From the NCBI GenBank assembly GCA_029246415.1, contig JAQWNF010000006.1, forward strand, positions 1-64,000: a DNA stretch of 64,000 nt, in the 5' to 3' direction. Shown here piece by piece: positions 1 through 11,000 of this stretch. Source of the DNA: Glaciecola sp. Lineage in GTDB: Bacteria; Pseudomonadota; Gammaproteobacteria; Enterobacterales; Alteromonadaceae. How positions within the stretch are numbered: position 1 is the first letter of the stretch; the number at the start of each line of letters is the position of its first letter. The position numbers were made by a program, and so were the translations under genes. A model generated the notes under the pieces. The model saw nothing but the letters and a program-made list of their open reading frames with translations, was not told where the DNA came from and did not search any database.

Positions 1-3000
1 CCGACAATTGCCCTTTGAGTTGACCTAATTTTTCGCTAATCGACGAAAACTGTTGTTGTTGTTGTGTTAACCGTGCATTTACCTCATCTTCGCTGACAGT
101 TTGATAATCGTGCGCTTGTTCCGCTGATAAGTGTTGTGTCAGGTTTGCTTTAGCTTGATTGAGTACTGAAAGCGTCTGCGTTAGTTTGGTGTTAAGCTGG
201 TTTTCTAACGCAGTGAGGTGCTCCAATTCTGCGTCACTTACACACGCTTGGATAAAGTCATCTTCAGTGGCAAAGATACTTGTATTTAAGGCGGCTTTAA
301 ATTGCGTTTGGGCCTCTTCAACCGCTCTGCTTTCTTGATCTAGCGTTGCACTATCTTTATGGATACTGGAATTCAACGTTGCTAAGCGGCTTGTTAACGA
401 CTGCAGCGAATTACTTTGCTGAATATTAATAGTGCGTAATTGCTCGACTCGTTCATTCATCTCACGCATGGCTTGCTTGGGATCTTGATTCTCAAATAAT
501 GCTTCGCGTTGTTTGAGATGTGCGGTTAGCTCTTCTTGCAATCTGGTCATCTTTGCACGTGTATCAGAACCCACTTTACTTGCTTCACTGACAATTTGTT
601 GATTGAGTGCGATCCGATGCGCGATGTCATTATTCGATTTAGCGAGTGTTTGTTGCTGGCTGTATTTACTTTGCCATTTAGTCAAATCGTTATCTTTTTG
701 CCTCAACCATGCCGCAAAATTACCGTCCGTATCAATCATCTCGAGCTGGGTAAATCCAACCTGATGCACCGCTGCTAATAGTTGTTGTTGATGATGCTGA
801 ATATCTGCCTCTAGACCAGCTAACGCCTGATGCTCATTGACCAATGCTTGATATTGTTGCAGTTGTGCTAGGGCCAATCTGATGTGATCAAAAGCAGCAA
901 GTTGGTCAGGTAATTGTTTTAGCTGCGATAGCTGCGCGATGTGCTCGGATGGCTCAGAGCCTTTAGCGCGGTAAGAGCCATTAGCGGGAAAGAAAATATT
1001 GAGCTTACCAGCATCTGCGATACATTGGTTGTGCAGTTCATGCATGTGAGTGCGAAATTTATTTTGTTCAAGGGTGTTTTTTTCCAACAGTGCTTTTTGG
1101 GTGTTAATGCCTTGGGTTAGTTGCTCAAGTGCATAAGAGCTGGCTTGTTGGGCGCGTTGATAATTCGCTAGTTGCTGAGTAAACGTGCCGTTTTCAGCTT
1201 GTTCGTTGGTATGCGCATGCAACGCCTCATAATCGCCAAATTCGCTACTTGCACACAACGGGCAGCTTTGTGCTTCGGACAACTGATGACTATAGCTAGC
1301 AAGCTGCTGTTGCATCGACATATTATTTTTGGCTAGCTCAAGGATAGTCGCATCCGATTGGGCTTGTTGCGTCAATCTAGGCAGCTGAGCTTGTTGCTCT
1401 TCTAATAAGCTGTGTAATGTTTGTTGAGCATCCAGTAGCGCGGCATAAGCGCTGTTTGCATCTTCCCACTGACCATGTAAACGTAACAAGGCTTGTTCGG
1501 AATGTATTTGTGCTTGATAAAACTGAGCGTAAGTAGTGAGGGATTCTTGGGTCAGAGGTGTTGATTCGTTAACAATCGCGCTAATGTTTGCATTCGGTCC
1601 AGTGATTGCTAACGCGTTGGCGATAGCATTTCTGGCTTTACTCATTGCGCTTTGCACATCTGTAAGAGTATGCATTGCAACACCATTCACACTCGCGCTT
1701 TGTAAGCGCTTTGTCTCATCAAGATAACTTGTCGTGAGCTGTTGTAATGTGGCGTATTCGAGTTTCCATACACCAATGTGCTCTGCAAGTAAGCTATCAG
1801 TTTGATGCGTTGTTAAATAGTCCGTAACGTCCTTGAACTGAACGTTTAGTACCGATAAAGCATGTTCATCGTCTTGTAAAACGGTCTTAGTTTTGGAGAT
1901 GATCTGACTGGTTTTATCAAGGTCGGTCTGGTATTTAGTCATTTGGGCGTGTTGTCCCGCAATCTTGGTATCGAGCGGGATAATATGTTCATTTACCAAT
2001 TGAGTGAGGGTGGTTTGTAAGGATAATTGCTGTTGATACGCTTCATCAGTTTGCTTATGGCTCGTTGCCGCAGTGTTATATTCAAGAGTCAATACAGGTA
2101 GCTCAGCATGCTGCTGGTCGAGGCTAGTTTGTAGCAAGTCACAGCGGCGTTGCAGTTCTATTTGACGCTGAAATAATGGTGTGAGCTTATGCGCTGGGCG
2201 GGCAAGCTCTAAGCGTGCTAATTGGCTTTGTTGTTCTTGTTTTGCTGTTTGTGCTTCAATTAATTTGTGATTCGCTTCGTCGAGCGCTGTAGAGTATTGA
2301 GCATGTTGCTGCCACCAGTGTTGGTGCTTCACTAACGCGGTTAATTGTGTATTCTGTGCTGTAAATTCTGTCTGTGTTTCTGCTATATCTTGAATGAGTT
2401 GTGCTTTATCTTCTTCACTTAACACATCTTTGGCAGATTGCTCTGTCGTCAATAAAGCCATTCGTTGTTTGAGCACTTTATGCTCATCAAACACACGCTT
2501 AGAAATATCCGAATAAATCTCAGTACCGGTGAGTTGTTCAAGTAATTCAGAGCGGTCATTATCACCTGCATTTAAAAACGCTGAAAATTCGCCTTGAGAT
2601 AGCATCATTGATTTAGTGAAGCGTTTAAAATTGAGCTTAGTCAGTGCCACTACTGCAGGCACTTTATCACTGAGTTTGGTTGTGATATCTGTCTGAGTGG
2701 TTTCACAAGTTAATGTCCCTGTGGGGGCTTGTAGGTTGCCGTCTGCACGGTTTCTGGAACGTCGAATTGACCACTTCGCCAAGTAAATTTGACCTTGTAC
2801 CTCAAAGCGTACTTCTGCACTGCAATAGCCTTTATCTTTATTCATGACTTCTGCATTGGTCTTGCTTAAACTCGAGAGGCGTGGCGTCTCGTGATATAAG
2901 GCAATACAAATAGCATCTAAAATGGTTGATTTACCCGCACCTGTGGGGCCTGTTATGGCAAATAAACCATTATCGACAAATGCTTGCGCGGTAAAATCGA

Positions 3001-3058
3001 TAACCCATTTACCTTGTAGCGAGTTTAAATTTTCAATCAATACACTTAAGATCTTCAT
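1..3058 (-). CDS. sbcC: Exonuclease SbcC (Rad50-like ATPase), C-terminus truncated by window edge
   Basis: Reverse-strand reading from ATG at 3058 gives MKILSVLIENLNSLQGKWVIDF...GLFAITGPTGAGKSTILDAI (Walker A); long coiled-coil coding region; SCPLC zinc-hook CxxC near 1255-1270; ATGA overlap with sbcD. Missing from the ORF track because it runs off the window. Confidence 0.93.
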   Translation of the reverse strand, partial: MKILSVLIENLNSLQGKWVIDFTAQAFVDNGLFAITGPTGAGKSTILDAICIALYHETPRLSSLSKTNAEVMNKDKGYCSAEVRFEVQGQIYLAKWSIRRSRNRADGNLQAPTGTLTCETTQTDITTKLSDKVPAVVALTKLNFKRFTKSMMLSQGEFSAFLNAGDNDRSELLEQLTGTEIYSDISKRVFDEHKVLKQRMALLTTEQSAKDVLSEEDKAQLIQDIAETQTEFTAQNTQLTALVKHQHWWQQHAQYSTALDEANHKLIEAQTAKQEQQSQLARLELARPAHKLTPLFQRQIELQRRCDLLQTSLDQQHAELPVLTLEYNTAATSHKQTDEAYQQQLSLQTTLTQLVNEHIIPLDTKIAGQHAQMTKYQTDLDKTSQIISKTKTVLQDDEHALSVLNVQFKDVTDYLTTHQTDSLLAEHIGVWKLEYATLQQLTTSYLDETKRLQSASVNGVAMHTLTDVQSAMSKARNAIANALAITGPNANISAIVNESTPLTQESLTTYAQFYQAQIHSEQALLRLHGQWEDANSAYAALLDAQQTLHSLLEEQQAQLPRLTQQAQSDATILELAKNNMSMQQQLASYSHQLSEAQSCPLCASSEFGDYEALHAHTNEQAENGTFTQQLANYQRAQQASSYALEQLTQGINTQKALLEKNTLEQNKFRTHMHELHNQCIADAGKLNIFFPANGSYRAKGSEPSEHIAQLSQLKQLPDQLAAFDHIRLALAQLQQYQALVNEHQALAGLEADIQHHQQQLLAAVHQVGFTQLEMIDTDGNFAAWLRQKDNDLTKWQSKYSQQQTLAKSNNDIAHRIALNQQIVSEASKVGSDTRAKMTRLQEELTAHLKQREALFENQDPKQAMREMNERVEQLRTINIQQSNSLQSLTSRLATLNSSIHKDSATLDQESRAVEEAQTQFKAALNTSIFATEDDFIQACVSDAELEHLTALENQLNTKLTQTLSVLNQAKANLTQHLSAEQAHDYQTVSEDEVNARLTQQQQQFSSISEKLGQLKGQLS

Positions 3059-4362
3059 GCTAATGACTCCCCACTGTCACTGGTATCTTCAAGTGGCACA
3101 CCTGTCGTTACTTTGGTGACTATGTCATGAAATGTCGTATTGAGATGGGCGCGTTGTGCTTCATTTAGCTCGGTTTCACTCTCAAGGCGTTTATCGAATA
3201 CATCTGCGGGTGCTAATTGGGTTAATACTTCATTGTGTTGGGCGCGTAATGCCTGTTCCTGAGGGGAGCGTATGCGCATGATTTTGGTGATCACGACGTG
3301 TCTATCTTGGGCAAATTCTGCAATGGTATTAGCAACATTTTGAATACTGTTTGCATCGGTGAGTTTGATCAACAACCATGTTGGCAGGGCATCTTGCGCC
3401 TCAGAGGTTAAGGGAAAAGTTAATAATTTCGCTTGTATTTCATCGAGTTTGCCTTGTAATTCTTGCATTGGTTGAAAGCGCGGAATAGTAATAGAATTGA
3501 GCGTTGGCGTAAATTTGGGTTCATTATTAGCGTGTGTCGTATCGGTATCTGGCGTGTTAGTAAACTCGACCAACATAACACGCTTATCCACGCCTAATTC
3601 ATCAAAACTTAATGCAATGGGGGAGCCGCTGTAATAGATATGCCTACTTTTACTCACTACTTGAGGACGATGAATATGGCCTAATGCGATGTAATCCGCC
3701 GGTGGAAAGGCTTCTTTGGGGTAATTTTCAAGCGTGCCAACATAAATCGAACGTTCAGATTCACTGGATTGGATCCCTACTGCCGTTAAATGGCCTGTGG
3801 CAATAATCGGTATATTTACGCCCAGTGCTGTGCGTTTATCGACCGCTGCTTGATACACATCGGCGTAATGCGCGGTAATAGCTGCCTTAAAACGCGCTTG
3901 CTTGGACAAATCATCTTCACCTGATTGCGCTACAACCAGATCTCGAGGTCGTAAAAAAGGGATCGCACAAACGATTGCTTCGATCGCGCCAGATTGTGGG
4001 TTAACTAACTGTACGACTTGTTCTTCGGGCGTCGCCAATGAATTCGGGATCATGTGTGTGCCTAAGGCACGTAAAAGTGGTAACGATTCGTTGAGCATGG
4101 CGACTGAATCATGATTGCCGCCTAACAGAACTAAGGTGCAGTTGAGAGCATGCAGCTGGGTAATAAAATCATGGTACATTTCACGTGCATAACTGGGCGG
4201 TGTGGTAGTATCAAAAATATCACCTGCAACAATCACCGCATCCACTTCATGGCATTTTACCTGCGCAATTAACCACGCCAAGAAAGCAGCATGCTCGTGT
4301 TTACGCGATTGGTTAATGAAGCTTTGTCCTAAATGCCAATCTGATGTGTGGATGATTTTCAA
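3055..4362 (-). CDS. sbcD: Exonuclease SbcD (Mre11-like nuclease)
   Basis: MKIIHTSDWHLGQ, GDIFDT, GGNHDS and GHIHRPQ metallophosphoesterase motifs; coupled to sbcC. Confidence 0.95.
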   Translation of the reverse strand: MKIIHTSDWHLGQSFINQSRKHEHAAFLAWLIAQVKCHEVDAVIVAGDIFDTTTPPSYAREMYHDFITQLHALNCTLVLLGGNHDSVAMLNESLPLLRALGTHMIPNSLATPEEQVVQLVNPQSGAIEAIVCAIPFLRPRDLVVAQSGEDDLSKQARFKAAITAHYADVYQAAVDKRTALGVNIPIIATGHLTAVGIQSSESERSIYVGTLENYPKEAFPPADYIALGHIHRPQVVSKSRHIYYSGSPIALSFDELGVDKRVMLVEFTNTPDTDTTHANNEPKFTPTLNSITIPRFQPMQELQGKLDEIQAKLLTFPLTSEAQDALPTWLLIKLTDANSIQNVANTIAEFAQDRHVVITKIMRIRSPQEQALRAQHNEVLTQLAPADVFDKRLESETELNEAQRAHLNTTFHDIVTKVTTGVPLEDTSDSGESLA

Positions 4363-4446
4363 ATCAGGTTCCTTAAATATTGTGTCGTTTCGCTATCAGT
4401 TAGCTTATGATAGTGAAATATTGTCGTGTATTTACTGTGTATCATT

Positions 4447-4968
4447 ATGCTAACTCAACCTATTCAACCTACTCATGCCACCTGTCCCGGGTGTGCCACT
4501 GCATATCAACAATGTTGTCAGCCGTTGCATCAAGGCACAGCGAGCGCAGACACACCTGAAGCATTGATGCGCTCGCGCTACAGTGCCTATGCGCTTGGTT
4601 TATACGAATATGTTGTGGCGACTTATGCCAGTGCTCAGCGCGAACAGTTAAGCGTAAGTGATATTGCCAATAGTGCAGCACAGACCAATTGGTTAGGGCT
4701 ACGAGTACTAGATTCAAAAATATTACCACAATCTGCAACGGATGCAGGCCAGTTTTACGGGGAAGTTGAATTTAAAGTCTTTTATAGTGAAGCGAAGACT
4801 TTGTACTGCTTGCATGAACGTTCAACATTTGTCCAAGAAGCTGGTCAATGGCGCTATCAGGATGGGCTGATGTTGTCAGGAAATGGCGCGATAAAACTCA
4901 AACGCAACGATCCATGTTGTTGTGGCTCGAGTAAAAAATTTAAACAATGTTGTTTACCCAAAATATAG
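4447..4968 (+). CDS. YchJ/UPF0225 family protein with SEC-C motif
   Basis: N-terminal [31 protein letters not shown]-terminal [13 protein letters not shown]. Start may be 4426 or 4447. Confidence 0.85.
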   Translation: MLTQPIQPTHATCPGCATAYQQCCQPLHQGTASADTPEALMRSRYSAYALGLYEYVVATYASAQREQLSVSDIANSAAQTNWLGLRVLDSKILPQSATDAGQFYGEVEFKVFYSEAKTLYCLHERSTFVQEAGQWRYQDGLMLSGNGAIKLKRNDPCCCGSSKKFKQCCLPKI

Positions 4969-4988
4969 TCATAAAATCAGGAGACGAT

Positions 4989-6173
4989 ATGTCCGTTACC
5001 ATAGGTACCCCTTTTTCCAATAGCGCCACGAAAGTATTGTTACTCGGCAGCGGTGAGTTAGGCAAAGAAGTGGCGATAGCTGCACAACGCTTAGGTTGTG
5101 AAGTGATTGCTCTGGACCGCTATGCCAATGCGCCAGCGATGCAAGTTGCTGATCGTAGTTATGATGTGTCTATGCTCGATGGTGCTAAGTTACAGGCTAT
5201 TATTGAAGCTGAAAAGCCTGATTATATCGTGCCTGAAATCGAAGCGATTGCCACGCAAACTTTGCTGGATTTAGAGCAACAAGGCTTCAATGTTGTTCCT
5301 AGTGCTCAAGCTGCGCATTTAACTATGAATCGAGAAGGTATCCGTACATTAGTGGCCGAAACGCTTGGTTTACCGACTTCAGCGTACGCATTTGCGAATG
5401 ATAAAGCGGGATTTGTTGATGCGATTGCGAGCATTGGGTTGCCGTGTATTGTCAAACCGATCATGAGTTCATCTGGCAAAGGACAAAGTATGATTCGAAC
5501 TCAAGAGGATGTCGATTCTGCTTGGGATTATGCTCAAGAGGGCGGGCGTGCAGGTAAAGGAAAAGTAATTGTCGAAGGCGTCGTTGATTTTGATTATGAA
5601 ATTACATTATTAACAGTGCGTTCGGTTCAAGGTACGCATTTTTGTGAACCGATTGGTCATCGTCAAGCGAATGGCGATTATCGCGAATCATGGCAGCCTC
5701 AAGCCATGTCAGCACTCGCGTTGCAACGTTCACAAGAAATAGCGCAACAAGTGACTGATGCGTTAGGCGGGCGTGGTTTATTCGGTGTTGAGTTATTTAT
5801 CAAAGGTGATGACGTGTACTTTAGTGAAGTGTCGCCGCGCCCACATGATACTGGAATGGTAACGCTGATTTCACAGGATTTATCTGAGTTTGCGTTGCAT
5901 GTTAGGGCATTTATAGGCTTACCTATCCCGCATATTAGTTTTTATGGGCCCAGTGCCTCAGTTGCATTGCTAGTCGAAGGTGAAAGTACGCAAGTGTCCT
6001 TTAGTGGTTTGACGGATGCGTTAAGTCAACCGCAAACCGATCTGCGTTTATTTGGTAAGCCAGCAGTATCTGGTCAGCGACGAATGGGCGTAGCATTAGC
6101 CAGAGGCGTTGATGTTAACGAGGCGGTGAGCAAAGGTGTAGCGCTTACTGCGGCAATTAAGGTTACGTTATAA
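4989..6173 (+). CDS. purT: Formate-dependent phosphoribosylglycinamide formyltransferase PurT
   Basis: [25 protein letters not shown]-grasp motifs, [18 protein letters not shown] at 4989 preceded by an RBS-like AGGAGA. Confidence 0.95.
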   Translation: MSVTIGTPFSNSATKVLLLGSGELGKEVAIAAQRLGCEVIALDRYANAPAMQVADRSYDVSMLDGAKLQAIIEAEKPDYIVPEIEAIATQTLLDLEQQGFNVVPSAQAAHLTMNREGIRTLVAETLGLPTSAYAFANDKAGFVDAIASIGLPCIVKPIMSSSGKGQSMIRTQEDVDSAWDYAQEGGRAGKGKVIVEGVVDFDYEITLLTVRSVQGTHFCEPIGHRQANGDYRESWQPQAMSALALQRSQEIAQQVTDALGGRGLFGVELFIKGDDVYFSEVSPRPHDTGMVTLISQDLSEFALHVRAFIGLPIPHISFYGPSASVALLVEGESTQVSFSGLTDALSQPQTDLRLFGKPAVSGQRRMGVALARGVDVNEAVSKGVALTAAIKVTL

Positions 6174-6718
6174 TGACGGCTTTTAGGGCGGTGCTATTTG
6201 TTATGTTGCCTGCTATTTTAACTGCTTTATTATTTACTTTGTCAGCCAGCCCTGCATTTGCTAAAACTGAACAATACTCGCATTCAGTCTATTTTGTTCG
6301 TCATTTTGAAAAAGTAACGCCCTCAAATCAGCAAGTAGATCGCGATCCGGCGCTAACCACAGTAGGGGAGCGCCGAGCATTAAATCTAGCTGGTTTGTTA
6401 GCACAACAACCGCTAAAAGCTATTTACTCAACCCAATATAAACGCACCATGCAAACGGCATTACCGACTGCGTTAGCGCATAACTTGACTGTGACTCATT
6501 ATGATCCGCGCAAGCTTGAGCCGTTTGCCACTGCATTAGCAACGCTTGGACATGATGCATTAGTGGTTGGACATAGCAATACCACACCGTATTTAGTCAA
6601 TGTGCTAACGGGTCAAAATATCAGTCTAAGTGAATCTGATTATGGTGATGTGTTTGTGATTAGGTTTAGTCAAATGGGAAAGGTGATAGCATTTAAAACT
6701 GGTCGAGTGAACAGGTAA
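6173..6718 (+). CDS. Histidine phosphatase family (SixA/phosphoglycerate mutase-like), exported
   Basis: VYFVRHFEK (RHG-like motif), VVGHSNT, N-terminal signal-like segment; overlaps the purT stop. Confidence 0.8.
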   Translation: MTAFRAVLFVMLPAILTALLFTLSASPAFAKTEQYSHSVYFVRHFEKVTPSNQQVDRDPALTTVGERRALNLAGLLAQQPLKAIYSTQYKRTMQTALPTALAHNLTVTHYDPRKLEPFATALATLGHDALVVGHSNTTPYLVNVLTGQNISLSESDYGDVFVIRFSQMGKVIAFKTGRVNR

Positions 6719-6777
6719 CAAGACGTCATTCTTTTGCTATGGTTAGGTCATTACTTAGTCATTAAAAGGAATAATTT

Positions 6778-7077
6778 GTGCAGCTAGATAATGAAAATAA
6801 TCAAAATAAGAATGATATTAATAACATCGAAACGAGCAAGCTTGTTATCGCAAATACGTTAAGCCGCGCTCCTTCTATTTACATCGCCAACGGTGGCCGT
6901 ATGTGTTTAGTTGATGCACGCTTAACCTTAAAACTTGACCGCCAACTCAAACAACACATTATCGTTCTGGCAAGTTTAAAAGGGCATGATGATCCTGCTG
7001 AATATGCGTTGCAGCTGCTGATAGAGCAGCTAAAAAATAATGATATGTTAGAAATTAATGAGCGATCCTCGGTCTAA
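6778..7077 (+). CDS. Hypothetical protein (99 aa, GTG start)
   Basis: Open frame only; no recognised domain. Confidence 0.4.
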   Translation: MQLDNENNQNKNDINNIETSKLVIANTLSRAPSIYIANGGRMCLVDARLTLKLDRQLKQHIIVLASLKGHDDPAEYALQLLIEQLKNNDMLEINERSSV

Positions 7078-7132
7078 CTAATAGATAACGGCGTTGAGCG
7101 ACCAACGTTTATATTAATTAATATTAGCAATG

Positions 7133-7150
7133 GTAATGCATTTGCATTAC
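7133..7150. promoter_or_regulatory. Perfect inverted repeat GTAATGCA-TT-TGCATTAC upstream of prlF-yhaV (candidate autoregulatory operator)
   Basis: Read directly; 33 bp upstream of the antitoxin ATG. Confidence 0.5.
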
Positions 7151-7182
7151 TATTAATTCTTGAACTTAGTTGAGGATACTTG

Positions 7183-7509
7183 ATGCCACAATTACCACTA
7201 CAAACTGAATCGACCCTCACGGAGCGCTATCAAACGACTGTGCCCAGCGTCGTGCGTAAAGCGTTGCATTTGGGTAAAAAAGATAAAATTAGATTTACGG
7301 TTGAATCTAATGGCAGTGTGACTTTGTCGCGTGCTGATTCAACTGAAGAAGATCCTGCTTTGGAGGCTTTCTTGTCGTTCTTAGGTGATGACATCGAGCA
7401 ACATCCTGAAAATATTCAGGCACTTTCAGCCGAGACAATGCTTAAAGCTAATAGTCTAGTAAGCAGTGTTGAAATAGATCTTGATTTACCATTAGACGAA
7501 GAAGAGTAA
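7183..7509 (+). CDS. prlF: Type II antitoxin, PrlF/SohA family (AbrB-like fold)
   Basis: ESTLTERYQTTVPSVVRKALHLGKKDKIRF swapped-hairpin motif; followed directly by YhaV. Confidence 0.85.
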   Translation: MPQLPLQTESTLTERYQTTVPSVVRKALHLGKKDKIRFTVESNGSVTLSRADSTEEDPALEAFLSFLGDDIEQHPENIQALSAETMLKANSLVSSVEIDLDLPLDEEE

Positions 7510-7511
7510 AC

Positions 7512-7988
7512 TTGACCGCCCAACCATCACTCACAGTCAATGGCTGGAAACTCTTTGCACATCCATTTTTTGTTGAGCAGTATCAAGTGCTCTTCGATAA
7601 AGTAGAAAAGCTGAGAGAAAAAGATCCGAAAGGTTATACAAAGAAAAATGTGACAAAGCGATTTGCAGCCATTCATCAATTGGCTTATGACATTATTCCC
7701 CAAAACCCTGCTTTGCCAGAATATCGACAAGGCACAACACTTGGCGATAATAACAAGCATTGGTTTCGTGCAAAGTTCTTCCAACAGTACCGCCTATTTT
7801 TTCGATATCACCAAACATCAAAAATTATCATATATGTTTGGGTAAATGATGACAAAACAAAGCGTGCTTATGAAAGTAAGACAGATGCTTATAAAGTATT
7901 CAGTAAAATGTTAGCATCAGGAAACCCGCCCGATAGTTGGGATGCTCTTTTAAAGTCTGCCTCTTCCTTTAGTTCTTCACTGGATTAG
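7512..7988 (+). CDS. yhaV: Type II toxin YhaV (RelE-superfamily RNase)
   Basis: NGWKLFAHPFF, KHWFRAKFFQQYRLFFRY, IIIYVWVNDDKTKRAYESKTDAYKVF; TTG start 2 nt after the prlF stop. Confidence 0.88.
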   Translation: MTAQPSLTVNGWKLFAHPFFVEQYQVLFDKVEKLREKDPKGYTKKNVTKRFAAIHQLAYDIIPQNPALPEYRQGTTLGDNNKHWFRAKFFQQYRLFFRYHQTSKIIIYVWVNDDKTKRAYESKTDAYKVFSKMLASGNPPDSWDALLKSASSFSSSLD

Positions 7989-8020
7989 CTCTGCCAAGGA
8001 AATCTTCAGGGCTTTAACCA

Positions 8021-11000
8021 TTAGTTTGTTTCTGGTGCTTTATCTGGTAACGTTGCATTCTCACGCGTACCCCAAGATAACTGATAAAACACATCCAATG
8101 CATTTTCAGCGCCGCTGGTCGCTTCGACATATAAATTAGGTAACCACTGATAACGCAAGCCAAATTCTGCAATCGCATTAAATACCCCAACTCGGTACTC
8201 CACTGATAACCGTTCATTCAATTGTCCGGTGATCCCCAGTTGGGCATTATCACCTTGTCCTTGAGTGGAAAGTTGTAAATTCTGTACCCCTATCTTATCA
8301 CCAAATTCAGAAATTGCTTCTTGTGATTTTCCAAGACCAAATCCAAGTATCGCATTGGTGAGTATGACCGAGTTATCTTCTTGAGAGTCATCATTGAGAT
8401 CTTTACCTCGAATTAAATACGATAAAATATTGGGGTTTTCTAACATAGGTTCAGAAAATAACTGGGCATCTAATTGGTTGGCGAGACCGGAGATTTTTAA
8501 TCCTGCAATAACATCATCATTCATATTTTTAGGGTTACGAATGGCTTCCAACTGAATAAACGGGAGACTAGCGGGACCGTTAAAAATCAATTGACCATTG
8601 CGGATCAATAAATCCTGACCGTAAGCTTGATACTGCCCATTATTTAAAGCAACCGAGCCAATCACACTAGGCTGTTGTTTTTCCAAATAAAACTCAACAC
8701 TTCCTTGTAAGTTAGTAGAAAAATCAAAACCACCGACTTTAACTGTATTTTTTTGTAAGGGATCGATTAACACTCGGATATTAGCTAACAGATCCAAAGG
8801 CGCTTCAGTAAATGCGGCATTAGGATTAGTAAACCCTTGCTCAACCGGTTGAGTAATGATGATGTCACCATGAGGCGTAACTGCGCTTTTGTCTAACTGC
8901 TCTATTTCTACATTGAGCTCAGGGATAATGATGATCCCATTTAATGATAATAATTGCCCTTCTTTAGTGAGCGCAATGTTAGCACTAGTATTACCGGTAA
9001 AACGGTTAAACTGCGGTAAGAACGGTGCAACGAGTCCCAAATTAACCGATTTTACTTGCGTATATAAGGTCAGTTTATCTGCCATGACCAATTGATACTG
9101 GATATCTCCTAACTTTTCACCAACCAAAGTGCCGGTTGAATTAATCGAGAGTGGCTGATCCGAAGCATAGAGACGATATTGCGCCGCCACATCGATTTTA
9201 GCTTGGGTGATACTGGCATCTAATTTGGGCGTTATTTGCCAATCACTCGGGGTAACACCTATGTTCCCTGTTATGTCTAATTGTGGTTCGTTTTCGTTCC
9301 CAGATAACGCAATCTGGGCCTCACCATCAATATTCGCATCTGTGGTGATAGTAATCGGTTTAGCTAAGAAGGGATTGGCTAAGTTGAGTAGTGACTGAAT
9401 ATGTAAACTTGTAATATTGATGGCTACTGGGGCGAGTGTGTTGTCTTTTATATATTCGTTAAGTTCATCATGTAAAGCTAACTCAATCGGTTGGATCTCC
9501 CATGTTCCGACCACATCATCTGCTGCATTTCGGATAGCGAGTTGCCATTGGTCGATACTTAATAGCGCTTTACCCGAATGCATTTCGTTTGCTGTAAGGC
9601 TAGGTGTATCAGTCCTTAAATACGCCGGTATTAGGCGAACCGAGTAAGGGGCTAATGCTACTTTTCCTAATGGAGACTCGACCAACATAGACTCAAGCGT
9701 GACGGCAATATCCGCAGGTGTAATCGCAACAGCCATTGCTTGTGAATATTGCCCTGTGAGGACCTGGACTGATTGATTAGAGTCGGTATAGCTCGTATTA
9801 GGATGTGTCCAATTAGCTGCAACTTGAGCATTGAGTGATGTAAAATCGCCAGTAAAGTTGATATTCATTGCATGCAAGTTAACCTCTGGCTGCTGCACAT
9901 CTTGCACGGCTATTTTTCCAGTAAACGTAGGCGAGCTCAGTGGACCGGAAAGAGCCACTGAAGCTTGAATTGATTCGGGATCCTGAGTTGTGTAGTTGAT
10001 AGATAAGGCCACATTGTCCGAACTCGATGTCGGTACTTTTCCTTTAATTAACACAGCATGAGGGCCAAAATTAATTGGCGATGGCGTGATAACAATACCT
10101 TGCTGATTACCTTGAGCAGCCAATTGCCATTGTAGATCGGCTAGTTGTAGCTCAGTAGTGTAAGGTCGTTGAATGCTTAGGTGTTGAATGTTGCCCTGAG
10201 ATGCGAGTTGCCATTGACTGATGTCACCATTAAATGTCAATGAACCTGCTTGCATTGACAAGTTAATCGAGGATTCGGCCAGATCTACAGCCTGCCATGT
10301 CAGCTGGGTGTCAATTTGATGCGTCCAATCTTGCGCTAAGGCAACTTGACTATTCATCGCAAAGTAAGGATGTGTCAGCGCTAGTTGGCTTTTGATCCCC
10401 TCAGGAGTCACACTATTTTGGGTCGTCAATGCAAGATCGGATAAATGCAAATCACCGTCTACATTACTAATCGTAATCTTGTTAATATGGAGAGTCATCG
10501 TTTCAAGATTGATAGGGATCGTAATCGGGGCTTGTGCTTGCAGCCAAGGTTTAGGTCCTTGCATCAACGTCTGCCATTGATTGACTGCATCTTTATATTG
10601 CGGAGAGATAGCGATGATTTGTTTATGCAAGGTATTGATTAGCGCGTTTAACGGTTTGTTGGGTGTATTCACAGGTTGCGTTACAGGCGCTGCTTTTTTT
10701 GCTGTAGGGGCAACGGCAGCGGCTGGTGTTTGGGTGGCAATGGGCAATGCAACTCGTAAATATGGAATATCAATTGCCAACGATGCGATATCTAGCCAAA
10801 CAGGTGCTCTAGCACCAGCCTGTAAACCAATATGTGGAATCGTCACCGCAGTCGATAAGGCTGTATTATCTAATAATGTTACGCTTAAATCTGTAATTTG
10901 AATTTGCTTAATATCCACAGGAAAAGGCAACTCAGCAGGTGGCGCATCAGCTTTTGTAGTTTCACTTTCTAGAGTGTTCGTAACTTGTCTAATCTGCGGT

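Noticed and set aside
536-1727. Plus-strand ORFs 536-778 and 1536-1727
   Set aside because: They lie antisense to the continuous sbcC reading frame and show no protein-like conservation signals.
10581-10901. 106-aa plus ORF inside tamB
   Set aside because: Antisense to a coherent TamB frame.
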